From Sphaerulina vaccinii (Eukaryota; Ascomycota; Dothideomycetes; Mycosphaerellales; Mycosphaerellaceae), in NCBI GenBank assembly GCA_022570795.1, contig JAKUDP010000001.1, positions 496,001-560,000 of the forward strand: a stretch of 64,000 nucleotides of DNA. The letters are read 5' to 3'. The first letter of the stretch is position 1; every line of letters begins with the position of its first letter. Positions 43,630 to 54,732 of the stretch are shown piece after piece. Under the pieces are notes generated by a model, which had not been told where the DNA came from, searched no databases, and saw nothing but the letters and a program-made list of their open reading frames with translations. A program made the position numbers and the translations under genes.

Positions 43630-44420
43630 ATGGAGATGGGGTTAAGGCGTAGAAGTTTTGCAAAACGATCGCCCATAGCGAGCAGGGCGGTCTGCACCAG
43701 CACCACCGCAGGCTTCTTAACCTCTAGATAGACAGATGTCGATCGGCTGAGCTAGCATCTACAATCCTAGACAACTTATGAGCCATTCCGCTATGCCACG
43801 GACGACTGTTGACGATATTTCGTTTACCGACAATGATATACCTCCTCCACACGTGCAGGTATGTATTGCGAAACATACACCTAAACCAGTACTAAGACGG
43901 CGAAAGGAGGCAAAGGATCATTGTGACGAAGCAAAAGAGGGAAGACGAACTGCAAAACAATCGCCGAAAGCGAGGAATGATCAACACTATCATGGGAGAG
44001 GCTTCTGACGTCTACCACACAGACGACATGTTCGAGTGAGCTGGCAACTTCAATTGAAGACGACTTACGCGCTATTCTGCTATACCACGGACGACTATTG
44101 AAGATAGCGAAATGGAAGAGAATCATGTACATCCAGGTCTTCCATTGTGTTTGAACTATGTTCTGCGGGTCACATGCATAGCAAAGTGACAAACTGAGAC
44201 AAAAGATGGCCATAACCAAGCAAAAGATCGAAGACGTAGTGCAAAACAATCGCCTACGGCGAAGAACCAAGTAACAAACCCATGCCCAGAGGCCTATCGA
44301 CCTTCCACAGATGAGTAGCGTATCGAGTAAGCAGGCATCTACATTGCAGACGACTTATGAGCTATTCCGCTATACCACGGACGACTGTTGAGGATAGCTA
44401 AATGATAGGGATTGATGTAC
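43630..44420. repeat. Imperfect tandem repeat, about 290-bp period, nearly three copies
   Basis: The block GCAAAACAATCGCC recurs near 43659 (one mismatch), 43951 and 44241. The block CTATACCACGGACGACT recurs near 43791 (one mismatch), 44080 and 44370. Spacing is 290-292 bp throughout. The array starts right after the MOSC gene and ends before the HSP20 gene. No frame is conserved across copies. Confidence 0.8.
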
Positions 44421-44665
44421 CTCCAGTGTAGACCATGTTGTGATGTCCAACACGACGAGGACTTGGCATAACATGAGCTTGATCACAAAGATTAGTGGTA
44501 CGAGATGCGAGAGTGGGCAATGTAACTTGAGAACGTTCATAATTTGGTCATGATGTTTCATTATATGGCATCTGCCAATCTTTTTTGTTTGCTTTGACTT
44601 TTTTCCTCCTCTTTTACCTGATTACCATATCCTCCTCTTTCTACTCACATCCATGCTAATGATAT

Positions 44666-45601
44666 TTACTCAATATCAACCTTCTTGACCTCAACATACC
44701 CCGAGTCAAGCTTAGGCACTTCAACCCTCAAAATTCCATCCTCAAGTCTAGCCGTAATTCCCTCAACATCAACCTGTGCTGGATTGGCTCTACTTCCCAA
44801 TCGTACCTTCCTCTCAAAAGCTCCGACTTTCCTCTCATCCAAAGCCAAGGTCTTGAGAAGCTCTTCGTCACCAGGACGATAGACAACTCCAGCAATGCTC
44901 AGCTCTGATTTCTCGGCATCCCAGTTCACTCCAACGTCTTCCTTCTTGGCCCCGGGAAGACTGATGTGTACGACGAAGGAGTCAGAAGTGTCGAAAACAT
45001 CAACTTCTGGAGTGAAGTCTCCGGATTTCGTTCCTTTCTCCTGTTCGCCATTGCCGAAGAATTGATCCTGGAACATTTCTGCGATCTTTTCGAAGCCACC
45101 ACCGTATGGGTGGAAGTGACCTCGGCGACCTCCTCCAAAGCCGAAACCTCTTGGGCCTCCGCGACCTTCGAAGCCTCGTGGACCGCCGCGTCCGCGACCG
45201 CAGTGTCCGCCACGAGCACCTGGGCCATGTCGGCCATGACCGTGTCGTCCGTGACGTCCTTTGCCTTCACTTTCGGATTCGGAGAACTCTGGTGGAGGAC
45301 CTTTTGGCTCCGATGGTCCAGCCTCGCCATCTGCTGGTGGAGCTGGTGGACTTGGAGGCGATGGAGGACCATGGTGATGGTGTGGTGGTGGTCCGTGTGG
45401 GTGGGGACCATGTCCATGTCGTCCGCGATGTGGCATGGCACCCCAAGGGAAGCCAGCCCAGCCGTTAGACCATGGATATGATTGTTCGTGTTCGTTTTCG
45501 TTGTCTGATGTTTCGGCACCGCGATTGATACCTTGCTGCTCGAGACTGGCGACAAAGTCCCAGAAGGGACCGGTTTGGTTGTAGTACTGTACTGAAGGCA
45601 T
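44666..45601 (-). CDS. HSP20/alpha-crystallin small heat-shock protein with Gly/His-rich insert
   Basis: Intronless gene of 311 codons; start chosen at 45601, with an in-frame Met 22 codons upstream judged untranslated. The N-terminus (SVQYYNQTGPFWDFVASLE) resembles fungal HSP30 proteins. Residues about 60-185 are a low-complexity region rich in Gly, Arg, His and Pro. The alpha-crystallin domain occupies roughly 215-311, with VDVFDTSDSFVVHISLPGAKKEDV at its start and ARLEDGILRVEVPK at its end. The conserved C-terminal I-x-I/V motif is weak. These chaperones hold unfolding proteins in oligomers during heat stress. The long Gly/His/Arg tract is larger than usual and could drive condensation. 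A TATA-like CTATAAG lies about 60 bp upstream of the start. Confidence 0.9.
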   Translation of the reverse strand: MPSVQYYNQTGPFWDFVASLEQQGINRGAETSDNENEHEQSYPWSNGWAGFPWGAMPHRGRHGHGPHPHGPPPHHHHGPPSPPSPPAPPADGEAGPSEPKGPPPEFSESESEGKGRHGRHGHGRHGPGARGGHCGRGRGGPRGFEGRGGPRGFGFGGGRRGHFHPYGGGFEKIAEMFQDQFFGNGEQEKGTKSGDFTPEVDVFDTSDSFVVHISLPGAKKEDVGVNWDAEKSELSIAGVVYRPGDEELLKTLALDERKVGAFERKVRLGSRANPAQVDVEGITARLEDGILRVEVPKLDSGYVEVKKVDIE

Positions 45602-46326
45602 GGTTGTTGTTTGGATAAAGAAGGAAAGAGAGCTTGAGCAGTAGAACAGCCACAGTCTTATAGACACTTACTGTGTATCATGACCACCCTGCCCGACAGG
45701 CAAGCTCGCAGGCAGCGGTTTAGGACGTATACCATTGGTCAGCCACGCGGACTACTATTCGTACGAGTCGAACTAGAAGGAAAGTAGGTGAATGTCACAG
45801 AAGCTAGTCGAAACAAATGGCAGAATAGGTAGACACATGCCGCGTGTGTGTGCTTGAAAGTAGGTGATGTCGAAGCTGATAGGCCGCTAGTGGGCGTACG
45901 TAGACTTGTGAGTAGGTTGTGCGCCACAGTGGCGAGCAAGGACATCGTGGCGAATTCTGCTCTTCTGCTCGGCCGAGCTTCAGCGATTGGACAGCTTGGT
46001 CTGCATAGTCTTCTTGTTTCTGGTAGATGTGGTCGTGAGTCACGAAGTCTGATTGTGAGTCCGTTGTTGTTCTGAACGTTCATGTAGTCTTGAGTGAACG
46101 GGCGACGGAAGGTGAAAACATCGGCCGTAAGATGCTGCCAAGGCCCGATTCTGTCATGTGACAGCCGACCCACTTTTCAGGTCAACAACGTGGGCAAGGA
46201 TTAGCGGCCTCGAACAATCTTTGAGACTTCAGCAAACTCCTGCCAATTAATCTCGCACTCCCTGGCCAAAGTACCTCACAACCCACAACAACGAACGACC
46301 TCACGATCCCCGAAACAGCAGTCAAA
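45602..46326. other. Intergenic, 725 bp (divergent promoter region)
   Basis: Between the HSP20 gene and the small zinc-binding gene. A 144-codon minus-strand frame at 45739..46173 has no motif and a composition typical of chance frames. Nothing else recognised. Confidence 0.45.
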
Positions 46327-46614
46327 ATGGGTAACGGAGCAAAAGCACAGCAAAAGCGTGAGCGCAACGCAAAGGACGGTCCAGCAAAGGGCTCGCAGCT
46401 GAAAGCCGTAAGTCTGCCTTCCTTGAAAGTGAAAGAACGACTGTAATGGCCAGACAACTGACCTGAATGGGTGATGATATAGAACGCCGCAGCCAAGACG
46501 ATCAAATGCAAAGTCTGCTTCCAGGATTTCCAGAGTACGGCAAAGAGACCTGCCCTTGAGCAACATGCCGATAGCAGACACAATAAGAAGTACGAGGATT
46601 GCTTTGAGGGTTGA
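46327..46614 (+). CDS. Small zinc-binding protein of the At2g23090/4F5-SERF type
   Basis: Two exons, 46327..46407 and 46483..46614, with a 75-bp intron, encode 70 residues. The N-terminal GNGAKAQQKRERNAKD is the strongly conserved basic helix of this eukaryotic family, and the second exon carries a C-x2-C...H-x5-H-type zinc-finger (CKVC, HADSRH) ending in CFEG. Family members are tiny nuclear/cytosolic proteins of poorly known role. Both splice sites are canonical and the join is in phase. The 3' end lies before the duplicated segment at 46783. Confidence 0.85.
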
Positions 46615-46782
46615 TTGAGAGGATAGGGAGTGCGGATAAGGAGTGTAATGGCGTATGAAACAGAGACTGAGAAGACGAAGAAGACAGAGATACCCCGAAG
46701 TGCGAAATACGGAATAGAACTCAATTGAGCGGTTTGCGATAAAAGCGAGGAATTTTTCTGAATGAGTTGAGATTTGTTCTGT

Positions 46783-46936
46783 CTTTCTCTGCGTAGCGAA
46801 CCTGTGCTACTGTGTTGAGCACTTGCTGAGGCGTGCCTTGGTGCTCAGCGAACTGGCAGAGCGTCCCTTTCTTTCTCTGCATTGCGAACCTGTGCTAACC
46901 TGTTGAGCACTTGCTGAGGCGTGCCTTAGTCCTCAG
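46783..46936 (+). repeat. 66-bp duplicated segment, copies 88 bp apart
   Basis: 46783-46848 and 46871-46936 share CTTTCTCTGC, GCGAACCTGTGCTA and TTGAGCACTTGCTGAGGCGT with few changes. The second copy runs almost into the stop end of the F-box gene. The rest of 46615-46953 holds nothing recognised. Confidence 0.75.
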
Positions 46937-46953
46937 TAATCACGCCGAGCTTG

Positions 46954-47847
46954 CTACCACGAACGCCGAGCCCAAGCTGCTGCTGCCCTCAGTCGTTGCA
47001 TGACGTGTCCCTCTCCCTCTCGTTCCTCCCGCTCATAGTCCGAGAGTGCTGCCTCTTCCTCTCGTCTCTTCTGCTCGGCTTCACGCGCTTTCTTCTCAAT
47101 CAAAAGCCGTGCCTCCGCCCGCTCGCGTTGACTGCGGAAGGTAACCCCATTTTCCTTGAAACACTCTGCCTCACCCATCAAGCAAATTCTCACGTTCCTG
47201 CACTTGACCGCTGGATTCTTCTTGTATTGTCGTCGGGAGCTCCGGGTGCTCACCTCATGAATCCGCTTGAGAATGTCCCTCAGTCGCACTCCTTCCTTGC
47301 GTACAACCGATGTGACGAAATTCGAGTACGATTTGACGCGCCGGCTGCTCTCCCTGAACTTGATCATGACTGATGTCTCCGGCGGCTGCGTGAGGAACAT
47401 ATCGAGGAGTGTATCGACTTGATCGGACTTGTCCCAGTAGGCAGTCGCCTTGTGTCGAAGCTCCCAGTCAAAAGTCGGCGAAAGTCCTTGTACTGCGCGC
47501 TTCTCGGGTTTGCTGTAGGGGTGGTGTCGCAGTAGTTCGTCGTTAATTTCGCTGACAACCATTTCCTTCTGCTTGGGCTCCCAGTAGGACACCGCCTTTT
47601 GGTAGAGCTTCGTGCGCGTCACCACTGGCATGCCAAATGTATTGAAGCGCATGTACCCGCACACGTAACCTGGCTCGCCGGGTTTGAGAAAGAGCTGTTT
47701 CTGCAGAGTTGGCGAGGACTTGATGACTTCTTGCCAGTGGCGAGAGACCTGTTGGCAGAGGAGGATCTGGTCTGGTGCGAGGAAGGACAGGATGTTCTCG
47801 TGTATCTCCACTATGTCGAGCATTTTGATTCGCGATGCTGGCGGCAT
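46954..47847 (-). CDS. F-box protein
   Basis: Intronless gene of 297 codons starting at the Met at 47847. The frame stays open for 141 more codons upstream but that part is encoded by tandem-repeat DNA and is not credible. Residues 10-45 form an F-box: IHENILSFLAPDQILLCQQVSRHWQEVIKSS, with the usual Leu/Pro and Trp positions. The middle contains a basic region, and the C-terminus from about 235 is a charged Glu/Arg helix rich in REEE/RAEA, probably a coiled coil. F-box proteins of this kind bind Skp1 in SCF ubiquitin ligases; the target-binding region is not recognisable, so the target is unknown. Its promoter would overlap the satellite array. Confidence 0.75.
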   Translation of the reverse strand: MPPASRIKMLDIVEIHENILSFLAPDQILLCQQVSRHWQEVIKSSPTLQKQLFLKPGEPGYVCGYMRFNTFGMPVVTRTKLYQKAVSYWEPKQKEMVVSEINDELLRHHPYSKPEKRAVQGLSPTFDWELRHKATAYWDKSDQVDTLLDMFLTQPPETSVMIKFRESSRRVKSYSNFVTSVVRKEGVRLRDILKRIHEVSTRSSRRQYKKNPAVKCRNVRICLMGEAECFKENGVTFRSQRERAEARLLIEKKAREAEQKRREEEAALSDYEREEREGEGHVMQRLRAAAAWARRSW

Positions 47848-47954
47848 TGTGGCGGTCGTGGTTGTTGAAGCGCAGGCGGAAATGTGAGATTGCTTGCACT
47901 GTGAGTGGTATTGCTTGGCGTGAAACAGTCGCACGGCAACCACGAACAACGCAA

Positions 47955-48680
47955 CATCCCTGTCAATGTTTGGTGAAAGTGAAGCCGAGTCGCATCGGAC
48001 TTGTTTGAAATCCAGTGTCTGCGCGCGTCCATCTCTGCGCATTTCCGAGCCACTACGCCTGTGAGATCGCAGACTGGTCGCTGTTGAAGACCCTTCGCGC
48101 CTCCAGAGATGGACTTTCCTGTTAATGCTTTTAGCGAAGGTGAAGTCGGTCCGCGCAGGCCTTGTCCGAAATTGACTGTCTCCGCCCGTCCTCTGCACGT
48201 TTCCAATCCGCCACGCTCGTGAGATCGCAGACCTGTCGCTATCGAGAAACCTTCGAGCCTTTAGAGACACGAATGTGTATTGTCATCCATGTCAACGTTT
48301 TGGCAAAAGTGAAGCCGAGTCTCGCAGGCATTGTCTGAAAATCACTCGTCTGCGCGCTTATCTCTGCCCATCTTCAAGCCACTACGCTCTTGAGGTCGCA
48401 GATCTGTCGCTATCGAGAAGCCTTCGAGCTTTCAGAGACATGAATGTGTATAGTCATCCATGTCAATGTTCTGGTGAAAGTGAAGCCGAGTCTCCCAGGC
48501 CTTGTCTGAAATTACTTGTCTGTGCGCTTATCTCTGCATATTTCTATGCCACCACGCTTATGATATCGCAGACCTATCGCAGTCGGAAATCTTTCGAGCT
48601 TTCAGAGATGGATATCGATGTTGTTGTTCGAAGTAATCCCTGTCAAGGGCATCAGCGAAAGTGAAGCAGAGTCAACAAGA
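47955..48680. repeat. Satellite-like tandem array, period about 160-180 bp, four to five copies
   Basis: The block TGTCAATGTT followed by GTGAAAGTGAAGCCGAGTC recurs with changes near 47961, 48121, 48290, 48461 and (partial) 48641. Each copy continues with a TGCGCGCTTATCTCTGC-like block, CCACTACGCT, then GCAGACCTGTCGCTATCGAG and CTTTCAGAGA. Copies vary by substitutions rather than large indels. The first copies lie directly upstream of the F-box gene. Confidence 0.8.
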
Positions 48681-48977
48681 AGATCTCCGTCTTCCAGCTC
48701 TGTCTCGAAGACTGGTGTACGTCCGAGGCTGGAGGCCTAGTCCTCGCATATACCGAGAGATACTTGATTGCATTTGGCCAATCCGTTGACTCTTCTCCGC
48801 TCACAACTCCCGCGACCAAGGCGTCTCGAATGCAAACAGAGCAGTGAGCCAGATTGAGCAAGGAATCAGAGAAGAACCACGAAAATAGACCGATATCTCT
48901 CCAGGCGGCCAGAAACCATGCCGTCGACGGCAGACTCAGGGCGCCACCGCTAGGAGAATAGATTTCAAGAGAAGGAC

Positions 48978-49075
48978 CATGTTCGCGCGCATTCAACTCT
49001 GCACGTTTCCGAGCCACTACGCTTATGAAATTGCAGACCTGTCGCTGTCGAAAACCCTTCAAGCCCTCAGAGATG
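48978..49075. repeat. Detached partial copy of the 170-bp satellite
   Basis: Contains TCTGCACGTTTCCGAGCCAC and GCAGACCTGTCGCTGTCGA in the same order as the array units, separated from the array by about 300 bp of unrelated sequence. Confidence 0.7.
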
Positions 49076-50874
49076 AGAGAAGAAGAGCTCGAGTTGGTGT
49101 AGGCAACCATTGGCCGGATTGGAATTGGAGTTTTGGGACGAGAACTCCGGCTGTGTTCTCGATTGATTTGATGGAGAAACTTGCAGCTTTGAGTCGCCTT
49201 ACTCCCGGAATGGGAGCCTTGATAACTGAGGAAGTGAGGAGATGAGCTGTCGATAGGCTGAGGACTATGAGAAGTCTTGTCGCGGAAGTCATACCACGCG
49301 ATGTCGAAGCTGTTCTTGATGAGCAAAGAGATGCAATGCCAGAGATGGACCTCGATTTTGGCCATTCTTCTCTGCGGTTATTGAGCTACTGCGGTCGTAA
49401 CATCACAGACCTGGCGCAGAACGGTTTGGTCGATATTTCCAGAGATAGGGTAGTCGATCCAGGCATCGGTCCCTCTCTGAAGATTGACTCCGGTTTCGTT
49501 TCCACTCTGTCCGGATCCAGCATACCATGGTCGGCGCCGTTTACAGAGACACAGTCCGCATGGTCTCTGTTGACAGGATCACTCCAAGCCCAGCAAGGTG
49601 AAAAGTCGGAGGTTGAGCAGATGGTTTTGTGAATCAGAGAGCGTCTCCAGAAGTCCCCTCCACTCATGCAAGGGCAGCACACTTGATGCGTGACGAGCTG
49701 AAAGCAGCTTCTAATCCCGAGTATAGGAGTACAATGCAAAGAAGAGCCGAGCCAACGCAGGCAGCGCAGCGACCGCATTCATCAAAGAACACGGTGACCT
49801 CCAGTCCTTCCAGGAGGAGATGCACCTGCACCTCGCCAACGGCGAAATGATAACCGGAAAGAAATTGCCGTCGTGTCGCTTCGACGACGGGCAAATGAGC
49901 ATTGAAGACCGAATGTCGGTCGTACCGTCCCAGGAAAAGTTTCTTGAAGGTCTGAAACTCCGCGTCGGTTGCTTTGGAAACAGAGTTGGCAGAGAGCAGC
50001 TTGCGTACCATTTGATTGCGGTCAGCCCAACCTTCCGCATCGCTGCCAGCTTGGAGGTGCCAGTCATTGCCAACTCAGCGTCATCCTACCGACCGCATTC
50101 TTCAGTCCATCTTCCAAATCCACTTCTGGTTCGCCAGGATCTTCGATGGCGTAGTGCGTTGACTTCATTGGAAGGCATCGTCTGTTCTCCATCCCATACA
50201 CTCTGCCATAATTGTCGTCTGTTGTACAGCCTTCGTTCGACAAGCAGAGTGCCTTCGTACCTTCATCACTTCTGATGGCTCCAGGTCGTCACCCTCGTCC
50301 GTCAGCTCAGTCCAGATTCCGTCGACATCGTAGCCTCCATCGGAACATCCACTTTGATGGAGTCGTCGCCTAGCAGCATAAAAGCTTTGTTATTGTTGTC
50401 TGCAGGCGCGAAGCTCCACGGCAATCTCCTTGGCGGGAGGAGATTCAGTCCCATCAGTCTTTCCTACCGCCGTCTCCATCGCTATAGCGTGTTGCATGCC
50501 AACAGACTCGGAATCACTAGAGTGCGGAGATCACTAGATTCTGTTGGAGAGGTCTGATCAAGAATATGGACATCTCTGGGCTACCATAACGCTGCACGCA
50601 TTAGTCTCATATTTGGTGCAGTGCGATGTATCGCCCCATTCCTCAGAGAAAGTCTCCGTGACTTGAAACATATTCATAGATAGCGTGCACGCTCTCCGTC
50701 GCGGTCTGGTCAGAATCCTCGCGCCAGGCGTTCGAAGTCAGGACCGTAGCAAGTACGTTTGTACCAGAGAGGTCGATAGGGAGGTACCTTATCAATGTCG
50801 GCTCTCCCGAGCGACGCGCTCCAGCAGCCACCCACTGAACTTGGACATTGTCGGCGTGTTTGATGTTGCAGGGT
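49076..50874. other. Gene-poor stretch with possible gene remnant
   Basis: No confident gene. A protein-like plus-strand segment at about 49760-50275 and a minus-strand frame at 49664-50011 overlap each other; neither has a start context, splice partner or known motif. A decayed gene is possible. Confidence 0.35.
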
Positions 50875-51950
50875 TCAGTATGTAAGACTCGAGCCTCTTA
50901 CTGGAAACCCCGTGCGTGGCTCGCGGTGGGTAGTGTCCTGGGCTGGCCCGTATGCTTGTAGCCGTGGATAGTGCTCGATCAGCTGTGTGAGGAACTGCTG
51001 CAACGCTGGTCGCTGTCGAATCACTGGGTGGTTTGGTATGCGTGTAAAGAATTCGCGGAGGCTGTGTACGAGTGTGAGAGTCGCTTCGTCGGCCTCCGGA
51101 AAGGCCACGATGCGCGGTTCTTGTGGTAGCGGGACGGGTCTGTTCTTGAGCTTGATGGTACGTCTGTCGTATCGGCGTGCTGCGGTGTTAATGACCGATG
51201 GTGTGAGTTGACAGTAAGTCTGAGAGGTGTGGTGCTGAAGGATCCGCCACCCCAGAGCTTTCTGCGACGTTGCAATATGTGATGCAAGCTGCAGCTGGAA
51301 GCACGATTCGACTCCCCGTTGCCAGGGTAGGGCGGACCATCGTTCATGCAGTTGACCTTTCCTCTCTTCTTACTTGACTGCCTGCAACACGTCGGCAATC
51401 GCGTTGTGTTCTCCTGATCTACCATCCAGCCCACCGATACACTAATGCAGATCACGATCTGTGTCGGATCGGTGCATAGTGGCTTGTTCCCTCTCGTGCG
51501 GTTGACGACATGTGCGCAAGCGCGGCTGTCGAGCGTCGAGGTGTTACCGACTGCAAAGTTCTTGACGATGTAAATAGTGATGGTACCAAAAAGGGCGAGA
51601 GAAGGCTCGGAAGGCGGTGCTGGCAGTGATAAAGTCCTCGAACGGCAGCTCTTTGGCGATGAGAATTAGAAGCTCCGTGACATGAAAAACTCTGTGCACT
51701 GGTTGTGTGGGTGTTGAGGGAGGCCAGCCGGATCTGTCGAACGAATACTTGTTGATGTATTGTGCTTGATGACGAAAGGTCGGAAGTGTGTTGTCGCTGG
51801 GCTGTTCGCAGAGTGGCGAGCACTGGTGGCTCTATGCTGATGTTGTGCGAACGACGGGGTTGGAAACTAGATGGCGCTCACCGGCAGACGATCCTCATTC
51901 ATTGGCTCCCTCCATTGTGTCAAGCCGAGTTGCGCTGCCTGTGTGTCCAT
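50875..51950 (-). CDS. Probable F-box-like protein gene, exon structure unresolved
   Basis: The first part is clear: exon 51882..51950 (23 codons) joins through a 50-bp GTGAGC...TAG intron to an exon ending near 51548. That exon encodes a hydrophobic VFHVTELLILIAKELPFEDF-type segment followed by an aromatic PFWYHHY stretch, resembling the N-terminal F-box of many fungal proteins. Downstream two more protein-like open stretches follow (about 51376-51455, and 51371 down to the stop at 50875 with LVHSLREFFTRIPNHPVI), but I could not find one set of introns that keeps phase through both. Either a longer intron is involved, or the gene is damaged. A separate Met-initiated frame at 52179 could supply an alternative first exon. 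Confidence 0.4.
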
Positions 51951-52985
51951 GCCTCCGGTGATCCTTCTGTGTCTCGAACTGGATGACAGTGGTTCGGATT
52001 CTGGTCGCGGAGGCAGTCAAATTGACTTCATTCCTCAGCTGGTAGCGAAGGAGGATGAGGAACTAATACGTCTAGTCAGTGTCGGTCTCTTCTGGCGGCT
52101 CGAAACGCACATTGTCTGAGCTTGGCTCGTTTGAGTATGCGTCGAGCAGGTTCGCGAGCGGTGCTAGTTCGTTGGGCATACTTGTGGCTTGCTAGCAGAA
52201 TAGTGATTGAAGTGATGGTTGAAGGGGAGATGAAAGGGCGGTTGGCTCAGACTGCTAGTCGCTGAGGAAAAATTGTTGATGCCCGTTGTCTGGAAGACCC
52301 TGTCAGCTCCACTAGGACCTCCCGTTCTACGCGCACAGCAACGGCATGATGAGTGCCGGCAATTCGCCTGGGGCTCAATAGAACTCACCAATTACAGCTT
52401 CACTTCCCGAGCTCGCTCACAAAGACACACGTCCCCTAACCGGTACCCGATGCCCTGAGCATTGAGCTGCGCCAGGCGAGCAGATATAGCGACAAACGCC
52501 ATACCATCGGTCTAAGTATCAATGCAAGAGCCGTGAACTTCCATTGACGAAGCGCGTCGGCCTCGTCCTCCTGTCAAGCCCTCGAATTACATCCCTCGTA
52601 CGCCCCCACCTTCGGTCGCGGTCGCTCGGTGCTCGAGTACATTGAGAAACCACTATGTGTGCAGCCTTTCCGAGTGTGTGTACGCCGCGGCAGGATCTCG
52701 TAAGATCATCAGACACAATGGTACTCGACTTCACCACATTGGCCTGGCGAAATCCTGATAAATTCGCACGCCCTTCTCTGCTGCCGACGAGAATGACTCC
52801 GGCACCTCGATCGCAGAAATGGAGGATCGTCTATTCAGGACAACTTGCTCCTGTTCTCGTCGCTACTGTTCCCACTGGCTCAGGCATCAAGACATGGGGA
52901 TGCGAGATGTCTCGCAAGTCATGCGTGCGAGTCCGTGACCAGACATTTGCCAAAGAGAAGAAGTATTAGTACCGGTGTCAGCTAC
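51951..52985. other. Mostly non-coding, 1.0 kb
   Basis: May contain an upstream exon of the F-box-like gene (35-codon frame starting at 52179, minus strand). A 104-codon plus-strand frame at 52655..52969 shows no motif. Nothing else recognised. Confidence 0.4.
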
Positions 52986-54732
52986 TTACCACGCGCTGAA
53001 GTCGCCAAATCCGCCTCCCTTTTTCACCTTTTTCGGTGGCGGCATCTCAGGCTCCTCCCATTCGCCCACGATCTCATCTTCTTCTTTAGGCGCTTCACTC
53101 GCAGCTTTGAGATACTTGCCCACTCCAGTATCGCCTCCGCCAGTCTCGGCTTTGCCGTCTGCTCGTATGCGCTTCCCAGTCCACGTAGTCCTCTCGTCTT
53201 CCGCGCCGCCTTCCTTTCGGAGACGTTCTTTCCGCGCCTCGGCCGCTTCATTCTCGTCTCTCTGCTTCAAGTAGTCTTCGAAGGGGTCAATCAAGACGGC
53301 CATGTCCTGGATTGTGCACTCCTGCGTTGGCCTGTTCCCGTCATCCACTTCCACGCTTTCCAACCTGTCCAGCGTCTCCAGCCCTTCCATCACTCTGCCA
53401 AAAATGGTGTGCTTGAGGTTCAGATGAGGAGCTTGTCGGTAAAGTATGAAGAACTGGCTTGTGTTGGTGTCCTTGCCCTTGTTCGCCATACTTAGCACGC
53501 CGCGCCCGTCGTGCTTTAGTGGCCCTTCCAGTTCATCTGTAAATGTCTTGCCCCAGCAACTTGATCCACCTCTACCAGTCCCGGTTGGATCGCCTCCTTG
53601 AATCATGAAGCGCTGGATGTTTCTGTGAAACTTGACTCCGTTGTAGTAGCCACGCTTCGAGAGCTGGATGAAGTTCCATACTGCCTTGGGAGCGAATTCG
53701 GGATATAGCTCAATGTTCATAGAGCCAAGATTGGTGGTCATCCGGACATAGCCTTTGTTCTTCACGCGCTTCGGTTTGAGCATATACTCCTCATCGGTCA
53801 TGATCGAAAGTGAGGAGTCAGTCGTGGGAGTGATTCCAGTACTCGTGAAGCCAGCAGCAGCCATGCCATTGGTATGTCGCGCCGCGTTGTATGGCACTGG
53901 CTTCGTTGTGCGAGAAGACTTTGCAACTTCCGCGTGTGCTTTCCGTGCGTTCGCTAAGGCCTGAGATTCTGTCGACTCGCTAGCCTTCTTCTCACGCTCT
54001 GCTCTCGCTTTCGCGACTGCCTCTCTTGCCTTAAGAATCTTCGCAGCACTTCCCAAGTTCTGGTCATTGACACCCGCACTCCGCTCGGCCTCCTGCTCGG
54101 CTGTGAGAGCACTCTGTCCCTCCCTCAGATACTTGAAGTCGCTGAGGTTCCGCGATTCTAGGTTCTGTGGATCTTGTAGTGTGATAATGTCGCTCCTCTT
54201 GAATTCTTCATCATTGAGCAAGTCCCTCCAGTTCTTCGCCTTGATATTGAGTCTTTGCACAGTATCATAGCTAAAGACATTGCCCGTTGACTTGATCGCG
54301 ACGAGATGAGTATTGTCCGTGACGACCTTGAAGGTGACTGGGTCGACATACTCGCCCTCCTCGTTCTTCGCAAAGTTCAGCTTGATCAGTTCAGCACTTT
54401 TCAGCGGTTGTCCATTAACTGGATTGGTTCCATACTTCTTCAGCCAGGGAAGGATGTTCGTCAGGTCGAAAATGGTGCCATCGACGGTGCATACTGGATG
54501 CTCGAAGGGTTGTAGTGATACGGCGCAGAAGTTGAAGGGAAGACGCTTGAAATTGGCGCCCGCTCCAGCATTTGCTGATCGTCGAGCATTTGCGCCAGCA
54601 CTTGCGCCAAAGGCATCTTCGCTTGACCACTCGCTGTGCGTGATCTGGATGTATTGTTAGCGAGGATGAACTTTATCATATGGTGCTTGTCGCATCGAAA
54701 CATACGTACAGCTTGTCGGTTCCTTTGCCCAT
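52986..54732 (-). CDS. U-box cyclophilin (PPIL2/Cyp60-type peptidyl-prolyl isomerase)
   Basis: Exon 1 is only 27 bp (54706..54732, nine codons, GKGTDKLY) and joins over a 61-bp intron to exon 2, 52986..54644, giving 561 residues. The N-terminus matches the family start, followed by a modified RING/U-box (about residues 38-110: PFNFCAVSLQPFEHPVCT and DGTIFDLTNILPWLKKYG). The cyclophilin domain lies at about 290-455 with FHRNIQRFMIQGGDPTGTG, GGSSCWGKTF and TNTSQFFI. The C-terminus is charged and ends GGGFGDFSAW, typical of fungal members. The protein combines prolyl isomerase and E3 ubiquitin-ligase-like activity and belongs to spliceosome-associated cyclophilins in the nucleus. The canonical cyclophilin-A active-site Trp is Tyr or His in this group. 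It diverges from the Abp2 gene. Confidence 0.95.

Noticed and set aside
45739..46173. 144-codon minus-strand frame upstream of the HSP20 gene
   Set aside because: Low-complexity, no motif; lies in a divergent promoter.
47848..48270. 141-codon N-terminal extension of the F-box gene
   Set aside because: It is encoded by satellite repeat units and rich in Arg/Ser; the F-box begins just after the Met at 47847.
48750..48780. Short match to the family B intron word GAGATACTTG
   Set aside because: Not within a recognisable intron and too short to separate from chance.
52655..52969. 104-codon plus-strand frame
   Set aside because: No motif, no splice partner, and composition of chance sequence.
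53086..53132. GAGATACTTGCC word resembling the family B intron core
   Set aside because: It lies within coding sequence of the U-box cyclophilin on the opposite strand and matches only by chance.
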